A stretch of DNA of 64,000 bases from Phalacrocorax aristotelis (GCF_949628215.1 NC_134281.1:38920512-38984511), one strand, 5' to 3'. Shown: positions 36,301-51,300, numbered from the stretch's first letter. Notes: generated by a model from the sequence alone, not told the origin. Program-made: numbers and translations.

Positions 36301-39300
36301 TTATATGCATTTGTACTGATTTTATTTCAGATTTCTTGCAACCTACAATAGCCTTACAGACAAACACCTGGTTGGATATTTCAGCAATACCAGAATAAGA
36401 CGACATCTTCAGAGATCAGGACTGGTAAGATTGAAAAGTTTCCTTTTCTGAGAAAAAAGAAAAACATTCTTTGTTTTTTTTTTAATATTGCACAAGTCAA
36501 ACCACTGATGGTTCTGTTGGTTATTTGTTAGAGGTATGTGTTGTCATTGGTAAGAATTCGACCAGCTAGCCAAACATGAAATTATGCTGAGCCAGATCAA
36601 AGCCACACGATCACACTGAGACTGAGGGCGGGTTTGTTTAATTCAAGAATTTCCCACTGCATTATTATCTGCCGTTGGTCAGCTAGATATCTCAAGGACA
36701 CAGGGCTGTGGTGCGTAAGGCTGTGGTACTGAAATCAGAATGACAGAAAGACAAGTAAAACTGAGCTTGGACCTTAGCTCCATGTGCTAAGTGGTTTTGA
36801 AGACGCTAGTGACAGCTGAGGAAATGGTATAGCTGGCGTCGAGCATGTTTCAGGACATCAAGGTCCAGGGGCCACCTGGGGCTATGAAGATGCCAGCATG
36901 GGGGCTGCTGGTGGATGATGATTCCACACTAGAAGTGATGTGCTAACAGTCAATATGGAGGCCACACTCCATAGAATATCAAGCTTCCACTGCACCTTCT
37001 ATAGTGCAACAGTCATAATGCTTATCTGCGTGAAACTGGGAACAGTGGCTGACATGGATTGATAATGTATGTAAATATTGGAGAGCCTTGGCTTAGCCCT
37101 GAGCTTCTCCTCAGTAATGCAGTTTCAGTAAGTTGTTACATATGGCACTGTATTACTGCACAATTACAGTGATGTGAGAATGTTTGTCAATCTGCATGTA
37201 TTTCTCATCCAGGCAGAAGCAGATATTTCATGGAGAGGTTTTGATAATTTCAGAATGTTTTTATGTTTTTGCTCCATATTTCTTTTTTCTCACTGGAGTT
37301 TGCCTCTTTAAAATCTTCCAGTTTGCAAATATCAGAAGCATATTGATTCTCTTAGGTTTTTTAAACTGTGAAATCTAAGAATCTTTGAATCTACTAGCTG
37401 TTTAAATAGCTTCACTGTTATTTTTCAAAAGTGTTTAATGGAAAACTGAAGGATTTGGTAAAGGTGAACGTGCTGAATATTTTTAAAAATACTTATGCAT
37501 TCCTAGGTGTGACTCTGTTTAGCACAGGCAGATGCAACACTTACACAGTAGGGAGGCAAGTATTTAATTCCCCTCCACTGACTTGGGCAATGGCCCATGA
37601 AGAGTTAGGCTGGGCCCTCAACTGTTGGAAAATGTGACTGCTGCTCTCCTGCTCTCTTCATTTGGCTGATGGGGTCAAAGAAACTACAATTCTGTGCTGG
37701 GAAGGTGAGTTCCAGCACCATGGCAGAAGCAGAGGTGGTAGCTAACCAGGAAGAGAAAGTAGTCTTTCTGGGAAATTGCACTCTGTTTAAAAACATACTT
37801 TATCCTGTCTTCACCTTTTTAGTTACATTATATTTGTTTATGGCAGATATCAAGGAGTGGAAGAATAATACCTGAGAAGGAGTACCGGCTAAATGCTATG
37901 AGGAGGGATCACCAAAGATATGTACAGGAGTGCCTGGCTCAGGCCATATTTCATAAGGTCCTTGACATGGAGGTATGCATTTATTAGTGATGTGTAAGCC
38001 TTTTCAGATACCACCCTACTGACAGCCAGTGGCTGTTAACTTGTACTGGACTGTTTTCCGTAGCTGTGCCCTCATGCTCCCCTGGAAGGCTGTCTCCTGC
38101 TGGAAAAAAGGACAATCTTTGTGCTTGATGCCCTCCACATGAAACCTCCACTGGCCTTTAGTTGTTAAACCATGCTGTCGTTAGAACATATGCTGTCCTG
38201 GCTCACTTACTGCACTTTGGCAGTCATCAGATTATGGGATGATATTCACAGGGCTAGTTTGCTTAAAAAAATGCTAATCAAAACACAATAGTTTGAACAT
38301 GCTTATGTATCTTACCTGAGTACAAAATTTGGGCACATTCTATTACATATCAAGAATGGAGTTGGTCTGTACAACTTCACAAATGCTCAGTTGTTCCCTT
38401 GCCAATGCTAATACACACAGGTGTAATGAAAATGGATTGAATCAATAGTAGTTTCATAGTAAGGCTCAATGAGGGTAATGACCAGGGAGCAGGCAAGTGG
38501 TAAGCAGAACAGAAGCAAGTGTTCTTACATTCACTGACATCTCATAATGTCCATTAATGAGATTTATTTTTCTCTTACATTGATAGCGTCATCATCAGCT
38601 GGAAGTAAAAAGGAAACTTGAAAATTCTGTGAGGAAGGAGAGTGTGCAGAAAATCAAGGTAAGGCTTGAGTGCTGCTGAGTACTGATTGGACGTGGCAGT
38701 TTTGCCCTGTGTTAAATAACAGCCATGAGTCAAGCCAGAGATTTATTGAGCCAAGCATCCTGTCTCTGATGTTTATGAAAAAAGTACAAGAAACAGGCAA
38801 GTAGAGGAGGATCCTGCTCCAGATTACATCTCCTTCCTCTATCCAGCAGTCAGGAACTTCCATTCATGCACATGATTCCTTTTGAATCTACTTATTATTT
38901 TGGTTCTGCAGTGTTCTTGGATGTGGAATTTAATTTTGAGTTGTATGAAATGGTACTTCCTTGCATCTGCACAATAATTAATATATCTGCTGTCTGATAA
39001 TTCTGTTTGGTGCTCCATTGTTCTTGTTATGGAAAAAGTTAGTGTCCCTCTTTTCCAAGGCATTTGTGGTTTTACACATCTTTTCCATACAGCTTCTCAG
39101 TTTCCAGGCTGAAGACCCTCAGGCTATTGAATCTTTCACAAATGAGACATTCCAGGCTTCTCATTACTGTTGCCAATTTTTTAACCTTTTCTAGTTCTAC
39201 TATTTCTGTTTTGAAATGGGGAACCAGATGAATAATTTAAGATATGCGTTGCAGTTCTCTTCGTAATTCTAGACACTGTCTGCTTTGACTGCTGCTGAGC

Positions 39301-42300
39301 ACTGAGCTCACATTTTCAGTCGTTTGCCTCTCCGCATGATGTTTAGGAGAACCAGCATGTAAGTAATGAAAAGAGGTTTCAGAAGTCTTCACTTTGGTGT
39401 TGTGTAGGTAGAGCTTGATCCAGTAGTTGTTTGAGTCATGGAAATCCCACAGAAGTCAATGGTTCTTCTCCCCTGAAGTCACTGGGACTCATATGGGAAA
39501 AGTTGTTCTCATTTTGGCTGAAATTTACTCAACATCTTTTTTCTGTGTTAGGAGCCGGCATATGTTGGGAAGAATGTATTGAGAAGCTAGCTGCTTCTTT
39601 GAGCAGTTGAAGAACAGTGTCAAATCTTTTTAATTTTAAATAATACATTTATGAGCAATTCACCAGGTAAAGAAGGGAGGAGATTTTAATGAAAACCACT
39701 GATCACTATGGGAATTGCAAAGGCATTTTTACTGACTGAACTGCTGCTGGTAGAAAGTTGCCACAGTGGAAGCAGTGACTAAGGCACTCTATCAAGGGAT
39801 TCTGGACTTGGATAATTTTGGGACATAAACCAAAACTGCTTCCTTCAGTGAGAAGTGTAAGGGAGATGCCTGGAGATACGTGATATGTATCTTTGCTGTG
39901 ATGCCACACTAGGACACAGGAACCTGGCTGGAATTAGCAGTGTAATTTAGTTGTCACCTCATATATTCAGTGAATTCAGCTGAGTAGCTACTCTGAAAGG
40001 AAAGGAGAAAGACAGATGGCTGGGCAAGGGAGGATGAGAAATAGCTATCTATTTCTGGAAGGGTAGTCACCCCCGTGTGGAGTTTTTGAGAAGAAAAGGT
40101 ATGGAGGGGCAGCAGTCAGAGCAAGGAAACGGCAGATGCACTCAAATTTAAAAAACAGAAAGAGACCTGCAACCAAACCAAGAATTGGGAGGTACACAGA
40201 AACAGACAGATGAACTGAAACAGGCAGATGAGTTGAATTTGGGGCAATCTGCAGCTGGAGGGGGCTGCAGGAAAATGAATCAGAGATGCGAACAAGTCTT
40301 TTGTCTCATCCATCTCTCACTCTCCCCTTGATTTCCTTTCCTTCCTTCACCAGGTGTTCCATCAGGTGCAATGGTCGTCATAGCTATTCAATGAAGGACA
40401 GACAGAAAACAAGCTCAAATATTGCTGTTAAGAGTATTTAATACCTCATAGACATAAATTTATATTCTTTTAGGTGGAACAAACCAGAAGATCAGTGGAA
40501 GGTGCTAGTCCTATGCGCTCCCCACATCCACCACTTGGTCCAAGAAATCGTTATGGGCTCCGTCCTTTAGTGGCTGCAGAACCAGCCGGTCACTTACAAC
40601 TGGTGAGTTTCACTGAATACTCCGTATGCTATAACGTAAGCACACACAACTAAAAGCGTGCATGTATACCTATGACACCTATGCTTAGTCTAGAGCATTA
40701 ACTGCCCTGATTGTTCCAGATAAGGGCCTCATCCTTCATCACTTGAGGCTGATTTCCTGTTTGCAGTATTGTATCTTTAAAGAGGAATCTTGGGAAGCTG
40801 ATTTTGCAGGAATGGCACATTAGAACGTAGAAAAAAATAGCTTTGCTTTGTGATAAATGTGCTTTAATCTTTTCTTTTTATCTGCCTTATCACCCAAGGT
40901 TAGGCAAGCAATGGAGTTCTTTTAGAAAACAGAGTTGAAGGGGTGCAGTAAGACTGAAGTTCTTTCCAGAAAGCCAGGCTTTGGGGCGCTGGCTCACAAG
41001 CCTCTTACTCTCTGTTAATAGGCAGAGAAGAAATGTTAATATACTCTTAAAATATAATGATACTAAAGTCTAAGGTCAAATATATGTCCAGTTTTAACTG
41101 GTTCTCCATTTCAGTAATGATAATTGGTGAGATTGCAGAGAGACTTTCAGTCGGTCCTGAATGACCTTTTCCTCTCCATCCCATACAGAGGGCACCTGGA
41201 CCTGTAGTTGATTATAATGGTGGACATCCTTCTCATCAACACCGATCCAAGGAGCCTGACTTTTCTAAGATGGTGAGTTAACTCAGTTAAACAGTTTTTT
41301 TAGATGTTAACATTTTAACCTCGTATTCTGGAGGGTATACAAAAAAAAGATTAAATAAAGAAGTCAGAAAAATGCTGAGTATTGAACAAAAATAGGCATG
41401 CTTTTGTCATGCATTCTTTCAGCATTCATGTGCTGAAGTCACCAAAACACAGCACACTGCTACAGATTCCATGAATTCATTATGTTTCCTTCAGGGCTGC
41501 ACTGCGAAGAGACAGTAGCAGAATGTAGATTTATGCCCAAGAGTAATTTGGGATGCTCCAGTTCTTGGATGTTCAATTAGAGATGCCTAACGGGGTCTGG
41601 CTCTTCAGAAGCAGACTATAAAAGTTCGTTTCTTGATGGTACCTGAGAATCATTCTTCACTTCCAGATATCTTGATCAGTGCTACTTGTTTTTTTTTTTT
41701 TTCTTTATGATGCTTCTCTGCACTGGAAACTCTACATTGAGATTTTGTAGCTGTTTGCTTTTTCTTTTCCTAGACTTCCTGGCGACCAAATACAGCTCCA
41801 GGAAATGTGCAACAACCACTTCGCCTCCAACCGCTTCGCAGCTGTACTGCAGTAGGGTCTGTACCAAAGACTTCAAGCTCTAAACAAAGGTGCCACACAC
41901 TTGAAAATGATCAGCAGTTTGCCAGTGGGGTAAGGCTGTATTTAATTCTGAAAATAATGTAATTCTATGGACAGCTTTATAATACTGCTTTAGTACTCTA
42001 GTTCCCAGAACTGTATACTGCAGGCAACATGCCTACCAAATGGTTATCAGCTTTTATATAAGCGCTCCATTTTACCCTTCCCTTAATTTTCAAGACATTT
42101 TCTTACTGCTCTAATGCCCAGTTGTTGATCACAGCCAGGAAAAATGTGGCGACTTCTCTTTCATAGTATAAAATCTCTCTGCATGCAAAATTTTCTGCCT
42201 CTACATAGTTTTTCTTTTTTTGTAGAGAGACAGCCACTTGATTAACGTCAGTAACTCAGAAAATTTTCAGTCTTACAAATTTTCATCTTCATCTACAGGT

Positions 42301-45300
42301 GCAAAGTAGCAAAAAACTATTTTCTTTTTTTTACCATTCCTCCTACTAAGTCACTCTAGTGGGTTCACAGAATGAGAGTTTTTGGAGTAGCCAAACATGA
42401 TCTTGATATGTACTCAGTTACTTTCAGGTGAGATTTGGACTTGTCTTCTGTTCTAGAAAAACCTTATGTAATTAGCTTTGTGTTAGGAGTTCCATGGAAC
42501 TGGAGGATTTTGGAATAGGACTGTGACCTGCTACCCCTGACTGGCACACACTGTATGATTAGCTCCCTTCTGCTATGCATTTGCTCTGTATTGCGATGGT
42601 CGTGATCCTTTCTCCAAGAATTTGCTGGCAATACCTACGTCTACTCAAATTACAAGTGATTTAAATGGTTTCTTTAATGCTCACTACTGACAAAACAGCT
42701 AAATCAGATCCAGAGCATGCAATGTTTGCAGAATTTATTGTCTAGAGACGTCTTGCTTTTCAGGGTCCCAGTTCTGTTTGCTTTTCATCCTGAAGGAGGA
42801 CTAAACCTCCACTCCAAATGGGAAAGAAATGTTTTGAACCACATCTGGTATAATTGATGCCAAGTGATGTTACTGTTGGGAGATGCTGGCTGCTCTGGAA
42901 TTTGCTTGCCAGCTGAGAGGATGCAGCAGTGCTGTGGGGTTGTGCAGTATTCTGTCTGCTTGTGATCAGAACTCTGCATGGTTACACATAGATACGGTTT
43001 ACAGTGTTGTATATGTCTATGAGGGTGACATTTTCAAACAGTCTGCCTGTTGCTTTGCAAATCAAAAGAAAGGGTTTTAGCACAGAAATATTTCATGAAC
43101 AAAATTGCAAACACCACGTTAAGGAATCGTTCTAGATGTATGCGTGTTACTTAATGTAAAGACCAGTCAAACCACGGTTAGTTCAAGATGCTCGGTAGCT
43201 ATTTTTGTGTAACCTATTTAACCTGGTTAAAATGTTTATGCAGGGGGAGAGGAGTGGATTAAGACTTATGAGTTCAATGGAATATGTAACCGGTATATCC
43301 CCATATCAACTCCCCGTCATTCACAATTATGTGATGCCAGTGCCACCTCCCCCGCTGCAAAAAGGAGAGAAGAGCGTAAGTGCAGTCAGAAATGGGATGC
43401 GCAGAGGCAGACGATTTTGTCCCACCACTGCACCAAATGGCTTGGAGCAACTTTCAACAAAAGTAAGTTATCTCTGTCTACTTCTCAGTTTATGTATAGG
43501 TATATTACTTTCCTCACTGATGTATTCGCCTAATGCTGAAAGATGTGTATACCTAGTTTGCACAAAGATTCACTGAATTTTTGAAAGAAAGAAAATTTAA
43601 GACTATTAAAATACATAACTGCCACCCATTTCTCTATATACTAAAACATTTGATGTTTTTCATCAGTTGGGGGAAAAAACCGTGCTTGAACAGAAAAGAC
43701 ATAGCAACTCTTGTTTAAAGCCTTCCATCTTAGTCAATCTGATCCTGTCTCTGACCATATCTAGTACCAGAACTTCAGAGGGATATATGAAATGCCTTGA
43801 TGTATGAAAACTTAATCTGTTACACTATAGCTCCAGCCAGTTTTGACTCCTGTAAAGGAAATGATAGGAACCCAGGAATGGGAGGGATGGTATGGCTCAT
43901 TAAACCTGGTCCCTGCAATTTTGGGCAATTCAATGCAATGGATTTTCAGTCCAAAATATTTTCCTGCCCTTCTGCATGTTACAAAACACCTTCCAATTTA
44001 AGCAGCTCAAGGCCTGTCTTAAAAGACTGGAAGCCTCCAGTGTATGCCACACATACATGATCTTTGTGTTCATCTTTTGTTAGAATTGGAAGCTGAATGC
44101 ATTTTTTGTGTATTTCCTACTGCAGAATTCTGGAGGATTCCCTAAGCCCTCGTTACGCAGCAACGCATTTGTTACCATGGTCTTTCTAGGGAAAAGTGTG
44201 CATTTATCTCACGATGATGTTGATTACAGAGATGAAATCAAAGTCTATCAGCAGCATTGTGGAGGAGAAAACCTTTGTGTCTACAAAGGCAAGCTATTGG
44301 AAGGAGGTAAGGATAAAGAGTCAAAGGCTTCATATCACCTGTATCAATACAGGCTGGGGGATGAAGAGATTGAGAGCAGCCCTGCAGAGAAGGACTTGGG
44401 GGTACTGGTGAACAAAAAGCTGGACATGAGCCAAAAATGTGTGCTTGCAGCCCAGAAGGCCAACCATATCCTGGGCTGCTTCAAAAGCAGTGTGGCCAGC
44501 AGGTCGAGGGAGGTGATTCTGCCCCTCTGCTCTGCTCTGGTGAGACCCCACCTGGAGTGCTGCATCCAGCTCTGGAGCCCTCGGCACAGGAAGGACATGG
44601 AACTGTTGGAGCAGGTCCAGAGGAGGATCACAAAAATGATCAAGGGCTGGAGCACCTCTCCTACAAGGACTGGCTGAGAGAGTTGGGGTTGTTCAGCCTG
44701 GAGAAGAGAAGGCTGCGGGGAGACCTTATTGCTGCCTTCCAGTACTTAAAGGGGGACTATAGGAAAGATGGGGGCAACCTCTTTAGCAAGGCCTGTTGTG
44801 ACAGGGCAAGGGGTGGTGGTTTTAAACTAAAGGAGGGTAGATTTAGACTGGATATAAGGAAAAACTTTTTTACTATGAGGGTTGTGAAACACTGGCACAG
44901 GTTGCCCAGAGAGGTGGTCAATGCCCCATCCCTAGAAACATTCAAGGTCAGGTTGGATGGGGCTCTGAGCAACCTGATCTAGTTGAGGATGTCCCTGCTC
45001 ACTGCAGGGGGGTTGGACTAGTTGGACTAAAGGTCCCTTTCAACCTAAGCCATTCTGTGATTCCATGATATTGATTCTGGCAACATTGTTTTTTTTTGCT
45101 AAAATGTTGATGTGATATCAAAATTATTTCAGCTGAGCTCAGTCAAGATATATGCATCCAGTTTTTTTTGTACCATCTGCCTCCACACTAAATCTGGATC
45201 TACTGTTTCATGACTGAAAGTGAGGTTACAATTACTTCTGCAAATTATGGTAGAATGAATTTAGAGAACTGATTTAACAAGCTATTGTAGCTTAGATTAA

Positions 45301-48300
45301 TTTTGTATAGGTTATATGCAATAGGGTTAATAAAGTAGTTGTAGTGATAAACTGTGCTTAAATAGGGGCTATCTGTTTCTGACTTGCTTTAATATATCAG
45401 TGCATGTTGCTTATTATTCTAGAAGGAAAAGTACATCGTGGAAGCCCAGTTCCCATCCATTGTGTGTGATTCCATCACACCAGTAATAGGCAAATTGTGT
45501 TCCGGGAAATTGGGAAGAAGAAATTGCTGGGAGATTTTTACTTATGTGGAAGAGTGATTCCACAGATCATCCCGCTCATTCTAGCTTGGAGAACCCACTG
45601 TGTTTGTGTTTGCATTTTCACTGGATATGGGAAGATGGTGCAGAGATCCCTGCACTTCAGCCTGTCCCCTGAGGCTATGGGTGCACTCAGTGGGCCCACA
45701 GATATGGTTAGGAGCAGCTAGTTTTCTAGTTTGTTGCAGCTGTGTCCCAGCTGTGTGGAAGGTGTTCTTTATGTGTGGTCCTGTTGTCCTGATCCCCATT
45801 CACACCTATTAGGCAACCTGCTGGACTACAGTGTGGCTTCCTCCCTGCTGATACGTGCTCAGTTTACTTTGGAAGGACACTATGACTTGTGCATAAAGGG
45901 AGTACAACCCATTCTCCCCCACCACATGGAGCTGGGTAGCAGTCTCAGTGCCCTTAAGGCCTGGGTGCCGAACAATGCCCTTGCAGAGTAGCCTGCAATG
46001 GCTCCAGAAACAGCTGCTCAGTGTTGCTCTGAGTATGGCTGCATTAGTGCAGGCCCAGAGCCACTAATGTTGCAGATCACCGGAGCCTGGTTGCCCTCTG
46101 TGAGGTGCTGCACTGAGGACGGTGTTCATTACACTGCAGGAGCTCTAACTTACTGCTGCACTGCACTGTGCAGACAAACACCAGGAATCCTAAACTTTGT
46201 TCACTCCTGTAAGGCAAGTGGCAGAGTTAATTTTTCTTTTGGGATGAGAGGCTCTGGTCTCTGTTCTCCCGTAGCAGTGAGTGGCCAAACTGATGATGGA
46301 TCCACTTGTCATGGGTGTGTCCAGCTTGGCACTCCTGGGTTGGAAAGAGACAAGGCTGTTGTGTGGGGAGGAGGCAGAGTTTTACGAACTAATTAATACA
46401 GCTGAGAACCAAAGTACCTGACCTAGAGGCCTGGGTGCTTTGGTGGTGATGCAAGATGAGATAAAACAATTGCAATAGGCTGACAGTAAAGCATAACCTT
46501 TTTCTTTGAATCCTTTGCTTTGTGTGGTTGCAGAGACCTTTCAGTTCATCTCAAAGAGGCACCATGGTTTCCCGTTCAGCCTCACCTTTTTTCTCAATGG
46601 GATGCAAGTGGACAGGTTGAGCTGTTGCTGTGAGTACAAACATCAGAAGCGTTCCAGGCTGGGAGGCAGACATGGATACTTTGGGTTTCTCAATGTGGAG
46701 GGAGCATCTCCTTGCTACAGGTATGGAGATGAAAACACTTCACTCGTAAGGACTTAGCAGCCCACTTTTTAAAGAGTTTATCACTCGTTTCCTCTTTTTT
46801 AATCTTTCTGGCACCCCACAGCTCTGTACAACCTTGTCTGTTTCTCAGCACCCCTTGAAATGTGCAGAATTGAACTTAACCCTCAGGGTCCCACATCCAA
46901 GGATGCCATCAAAGTCAGCTACTTTTGTGCTGCCTCATCAGCCACTCTGTGTAATACGCACAGCAGTGGACAATGTTTGCACTGGATCAGTCAGCTTGTC
47001 AGGAGGCAGTCAGTACTTCCTCAACAGCTGAGTATGGAGGGATAGGTGTGGGGTGGTATTAATATGCTGCTTGCATGTTTCTAGTGGAAGTGATAGTGAA
47101 ATAAATATCAAGAGTTAACTGCTGCTGAGTTAACTGTAGTTTTTAGGGTTTTCTTTGTAATTGTGAGAACAAGACAATTTATTTTTAAATAGCTCTGCCT
47201 CTAAGGTGGGATTCTGCTGTAATACCCCTGGCTGCAGAATAAGACTATTGAATGTTAGCCATGTTTCAGACAAGAAAGCTGTGCAGAAGATTCTTGGTTT
47301 TAGGCAAAAGTCAATGCTGTGAGCAACAGCTATGATTTTGCCAAGAAGCTTTAATTTTAATGAAGTCTTCCTTTTGTGTGATTGTTAAGTCATGCCAGAC
47401 AAGTAAAATTCTGCACAAATGGATAATTTTAAAACTTTTTTGTTCTTTTCCCAAGTAATTTTCAAAAGAGCAGCAAGCAGTTGGAAGAAGAGAACCTCCA
47501 CAAAGCTATACTCCATTTTTTAGACAAGGACTGTATTCTAAGAAAGAAAAAAACTACTTTATTGTTCCATATTTTTTCTGCTCCAATATTGAACATGATT
47601 TATGTAAATGTAGTACTTAGTATGCTCAAAGTAGTGAAAAGCACCTGAATTCAGAAGGGATATAGTGGCTATAGAGTTTAGCAAATGCCCAAATCCCACA
47701 TTTTGTGTGATTTCTAGAAAATTTTGAAGTGAATTTTCTGAATTAATTTAATCTCAAGAAACTGGTTAATTTCTTCCTGAGTTGCCCCCACCTTCTGTCT
47801 ACCTGCCCCTCATATTCTTAGTGATATCTCTGTTTTTCTGTCTCTTGTCAGTCCAGCCAACCTTATCTGGTAACTAAAACACATCTGTATTAACCAGATT
47901 CTCCCCATAAATCACAACTATTTTCACGTCTCCTTTAGGTCACATGCAGTTGTGTTTGTTTCCTGTTTTGAGTATGATACTATATCCACACATTAAATAC
48001 CCACTCTGATTCTCAGTAAAGATTCCAGTTGATTTTCCCTGTTGGGTTAAGGCTTTGGTTCACAAAGAGGTGATGCTGCAGACACTTCTACACCAATGCT
48101 GCACAGAGGGTTTTTTGCTGGCCCATGCCCAGCATTTCCGTACAGTAAAAGTGCTTCAATATCTGAATGGTCCCTGAAAAAAATACCACGAACAAATAAT
48201 GAAAAGGTAGGACTCTTTTCAGAAATTGTCACATTCACATTTTATGCTTGACAACTAAAGGATTTCTAGAGTGAATGACCGTAGGATATTTCACAGTAGT

Positions 48301-51300
48301 TTGTAAACAGCTGGAATGTGAGGGGAATTGCAATCAAGCCTTACATAAAAAAGCAGTTCTGGTGGAGGAAAAGTTTTTAAGACATAGTTGTCTGTGAAGA
48401 AAATATGGTTTTCCAGAGAGACTTGTGATTGGCTAAAGTGAAAGTTCCAGTTTCAATTTCATCCTCTGCTTGCAGATTTGAATCAACGTACTACGTACAG
48501 AAAAATATCCTGACACTCACTGGTGGTGTAGGGTGGCTTTTCATGTCTGCAGTTATTGTTTAACAAGAGCAGGAACTCTGGTCTCTTACATGAGCCTCCT
48601 AACCATAACACAGAGAAGCTGTCACTCCCTTTTATACAAGAGGAGCAGTCTCAACAAGTCATTCAAAATGCTTTGTTTTCCATCTGTTTGGATTTCTGTT
48701 AGGTAGGAAAAACAGAACAGAAACTGAAAATAATTCAATTTTAATCTCCCTTTCCCCACGGTTATTAGACCCAGCATACAAATTAAAAAAAAAAAAAAAA
48801 AAGAGTCTTATCCACAAAACCTGAGTTATCACTTTACTGGATGTTACAGCAGGATCTGGATCAAGCACACCTCTGACTTGGAGCTTGTCTGCCTTTCTCA
48901 GTGATTATATTCTTGCATATCATGCTTGGTGTAGCTTGAAATTAATGGAAAATTTTTATTTTGATCTGCTTATACTTCAGTTGTCACCTTTAAGTGCAGA
49001 CAGTGTTCCTCCTTCAAGGAGGAACAGCATCTGTGTTTGTGGAGCACTTGAGGATTTTAGGGTGCTTCTCCAAGTAAGTCATAATCAATAACCTTGTTGT
49101 CTGAGTGGCAGTACAGAGGCAGATAGGTACCTGATTTTACTGCTGATAACGAGCTAAATAGCTCACTGTGTCTGCTACCCTTCCATTGTTCACAGCAAGA
49201 AAAATGTGATACTTTCCAATTCTCCTTGGTTTTTATAGGTGCATTATTGCAATGGGTCTGGACAAAAAGCCATCCCCTCCCAAGAGAAAGATGGAGGGCC
49301 ATGAGGAAAAGCGTGTGGGTTCCTGGAGAGATGGAGTGCGCAGTGAGCCAAGTAAAAGCAGTGTTGAGCAGAAATCAAGCAAAGATTCAGTGTTAGTCAT
49401 CTTACCAGGTCATGAAGCGAGTGTGGAAACTATTGAGGACAAAATGGAGACTGGACAGGAGTACAGAAAAGAAGAAAGGAAAATAATACCTGATTGCAAG
49501 AGTGAAGATAGTCAGGAAGACACTGGTAAAAACGGTACAGTATTCCAAAACACAAGCAGGGGATGAAAAAAGGGAGAGGATGATTCTAGAGAAGGTATGG
49601 GATTGTGGGCCTACAACTTCGCCAGGAACATCCTCCCTTAGGACACCTCAAGTGTGAGAAATGTGGTAATGCCTGTGACTGGTCATTAAAATAAGTGGGG
49701 CTACTTTTGGCCAAGCGAGAGGATGAGGGGATTTTGCAAGAGCCAAGAAAGTGAGTAAGAAAGGTCTGAGAGGCTGAAACAGGAGCCTGAGGCAGGTGGG
49801 AAAGCAGGAGGAAAGTGAGGCACAGTGCAGGGACAACAGCGAAGAGGAATGGCAGCAGGTGGAGGACAAGTAGAGCAGAAGGAAGAAATGGGACTGGGTG
49901 TGGGCAGGGAGACAGTCAGTAGGAGTTAAGCTCCTAAGGGAAACAGGACATCAGCACAACGTGAATGGTGAGAAGACGGTGGCCATAGGGGCAGGAGGTG
50001 GAAAAGCCTCCTGCTGCCTGGTGCAAGATGGATGGGCAGGAGGGACAAACTGTGAAGGGGAGGAGGCTGAATGCTGGGTGCAGAAGGGGAGGGAAGGTGG
50101 GAAGAACACATAGCAGCAAAATGTCAGCAAGATTTAGTGCCAGGTGAACTATTTTGTTCTTTTCTCCTGTCTGTTCCCAGTGGGAGCGCAATGCTTTGTT
50201 CACCAAAGGCTCTTTCTGGGCCTTTCTCCACCACACTGCCCCAGGCACCACTTACCTGAGACACCTGCCCAAACCTCCAGTTTTCTCGCTTGTCTGAGCA
50301 TTTGTTCCCTGTGCTCCAGGCCTACCAGCTCACCTCTCTTGCCTTCTCTGCTGCAACCCTGCTGGGGCTATTTTTCTTGCCCTTTACGGAATGCTCCCGT
50401 TGCCAGTTGGGTTGACCTTGCCCCTTTTGCTTGAGTCCCATCTCATTTCCATTGACAGAGATTTAAAAAAGAAGACTGGTGAGAGGCTGCCATTGCTGTA
50501 AGTTTGCCCAAGGGGTGTTTCTTGTGGCAGACAAAGACAATATTTGTTATACAAAAATGATGCGTGGCAGCTCCAACTGCATGCTCAGAATGTGCCATTT
50601 CCCCAGTGCCACCTAAGGCCAATCCCTGTTGCCATCAGGCTGCTTACAGCTCTGCCTGCCCCTACAGGAAAAGACAGCGAGCTCAGCCTATGCATTCACT
50701 CACTCCTTATTATAAAACATTTTCAGAATAAGTCAAATTAGAGAGAGAACTACTTCCTATTCCTATTTTTACTTTCATAATTCTGCAGTGCTACTGCTCA
50801 GCTTTCTCGTTATTCCCTGTGGATGTGTATTTGTGATTAATCGAGCCTTTTTCCTTCCAGGAGGTGGGCACCTTTCTGACAGTTACCTAAGGAGGCCTCA
50901 CTTCCAACAGTGCAGTTAGAATCTCAATTGATTTTTAATACAGAAAGTAAATCTCCTTATCCCCTTAATTCTCATTGTCTGGGCAATTGTTTATTTGCCT
51001 AATTGGTTCTGCATCAGATACTCTTCATTTCTGTCTTTGGCATTCTGTCACTTCAGTACTTTAGAAGCACTGATGGAAAGAAAAAGAGGTGAGCAATAAA
51101 ATCTGAAAGGTGAGAAACTGTGGCCACGAGAGACAGCTGGTGTGTCAGCAGTGACAGCTCTCCTTCACAATTTAGGTTTGTTGCCTCTCTGCTGCATGTG
51201 CAGTGAGCTAGTGGTAGCAGTGGAATTACTGAATTTTAAATGGAAATCACTGACATCACTGTGCGTGCTGGTGCCTGGGATTTTAAACAGAGCAGCCTTG

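Larger units (their letters stand above)
27121..36330 (+). other. ERICH3 intron 1 (9.2 kb)
   Basis: Holds an antisense CR1 (28375-29160) and a short CR1 tail (35676-35745). The rest shows no coding exon that I can support; open frames of 60-130 codons are scattered on both strands. Confidence 0.6.

Noticed and set aside
45497-46396. Cluster of plus-strand open frames in ERICH3 intron 9
   Set aside because: Overlapping frames, no conserved motif and no splice sites that would fit the ERICH3 phases.
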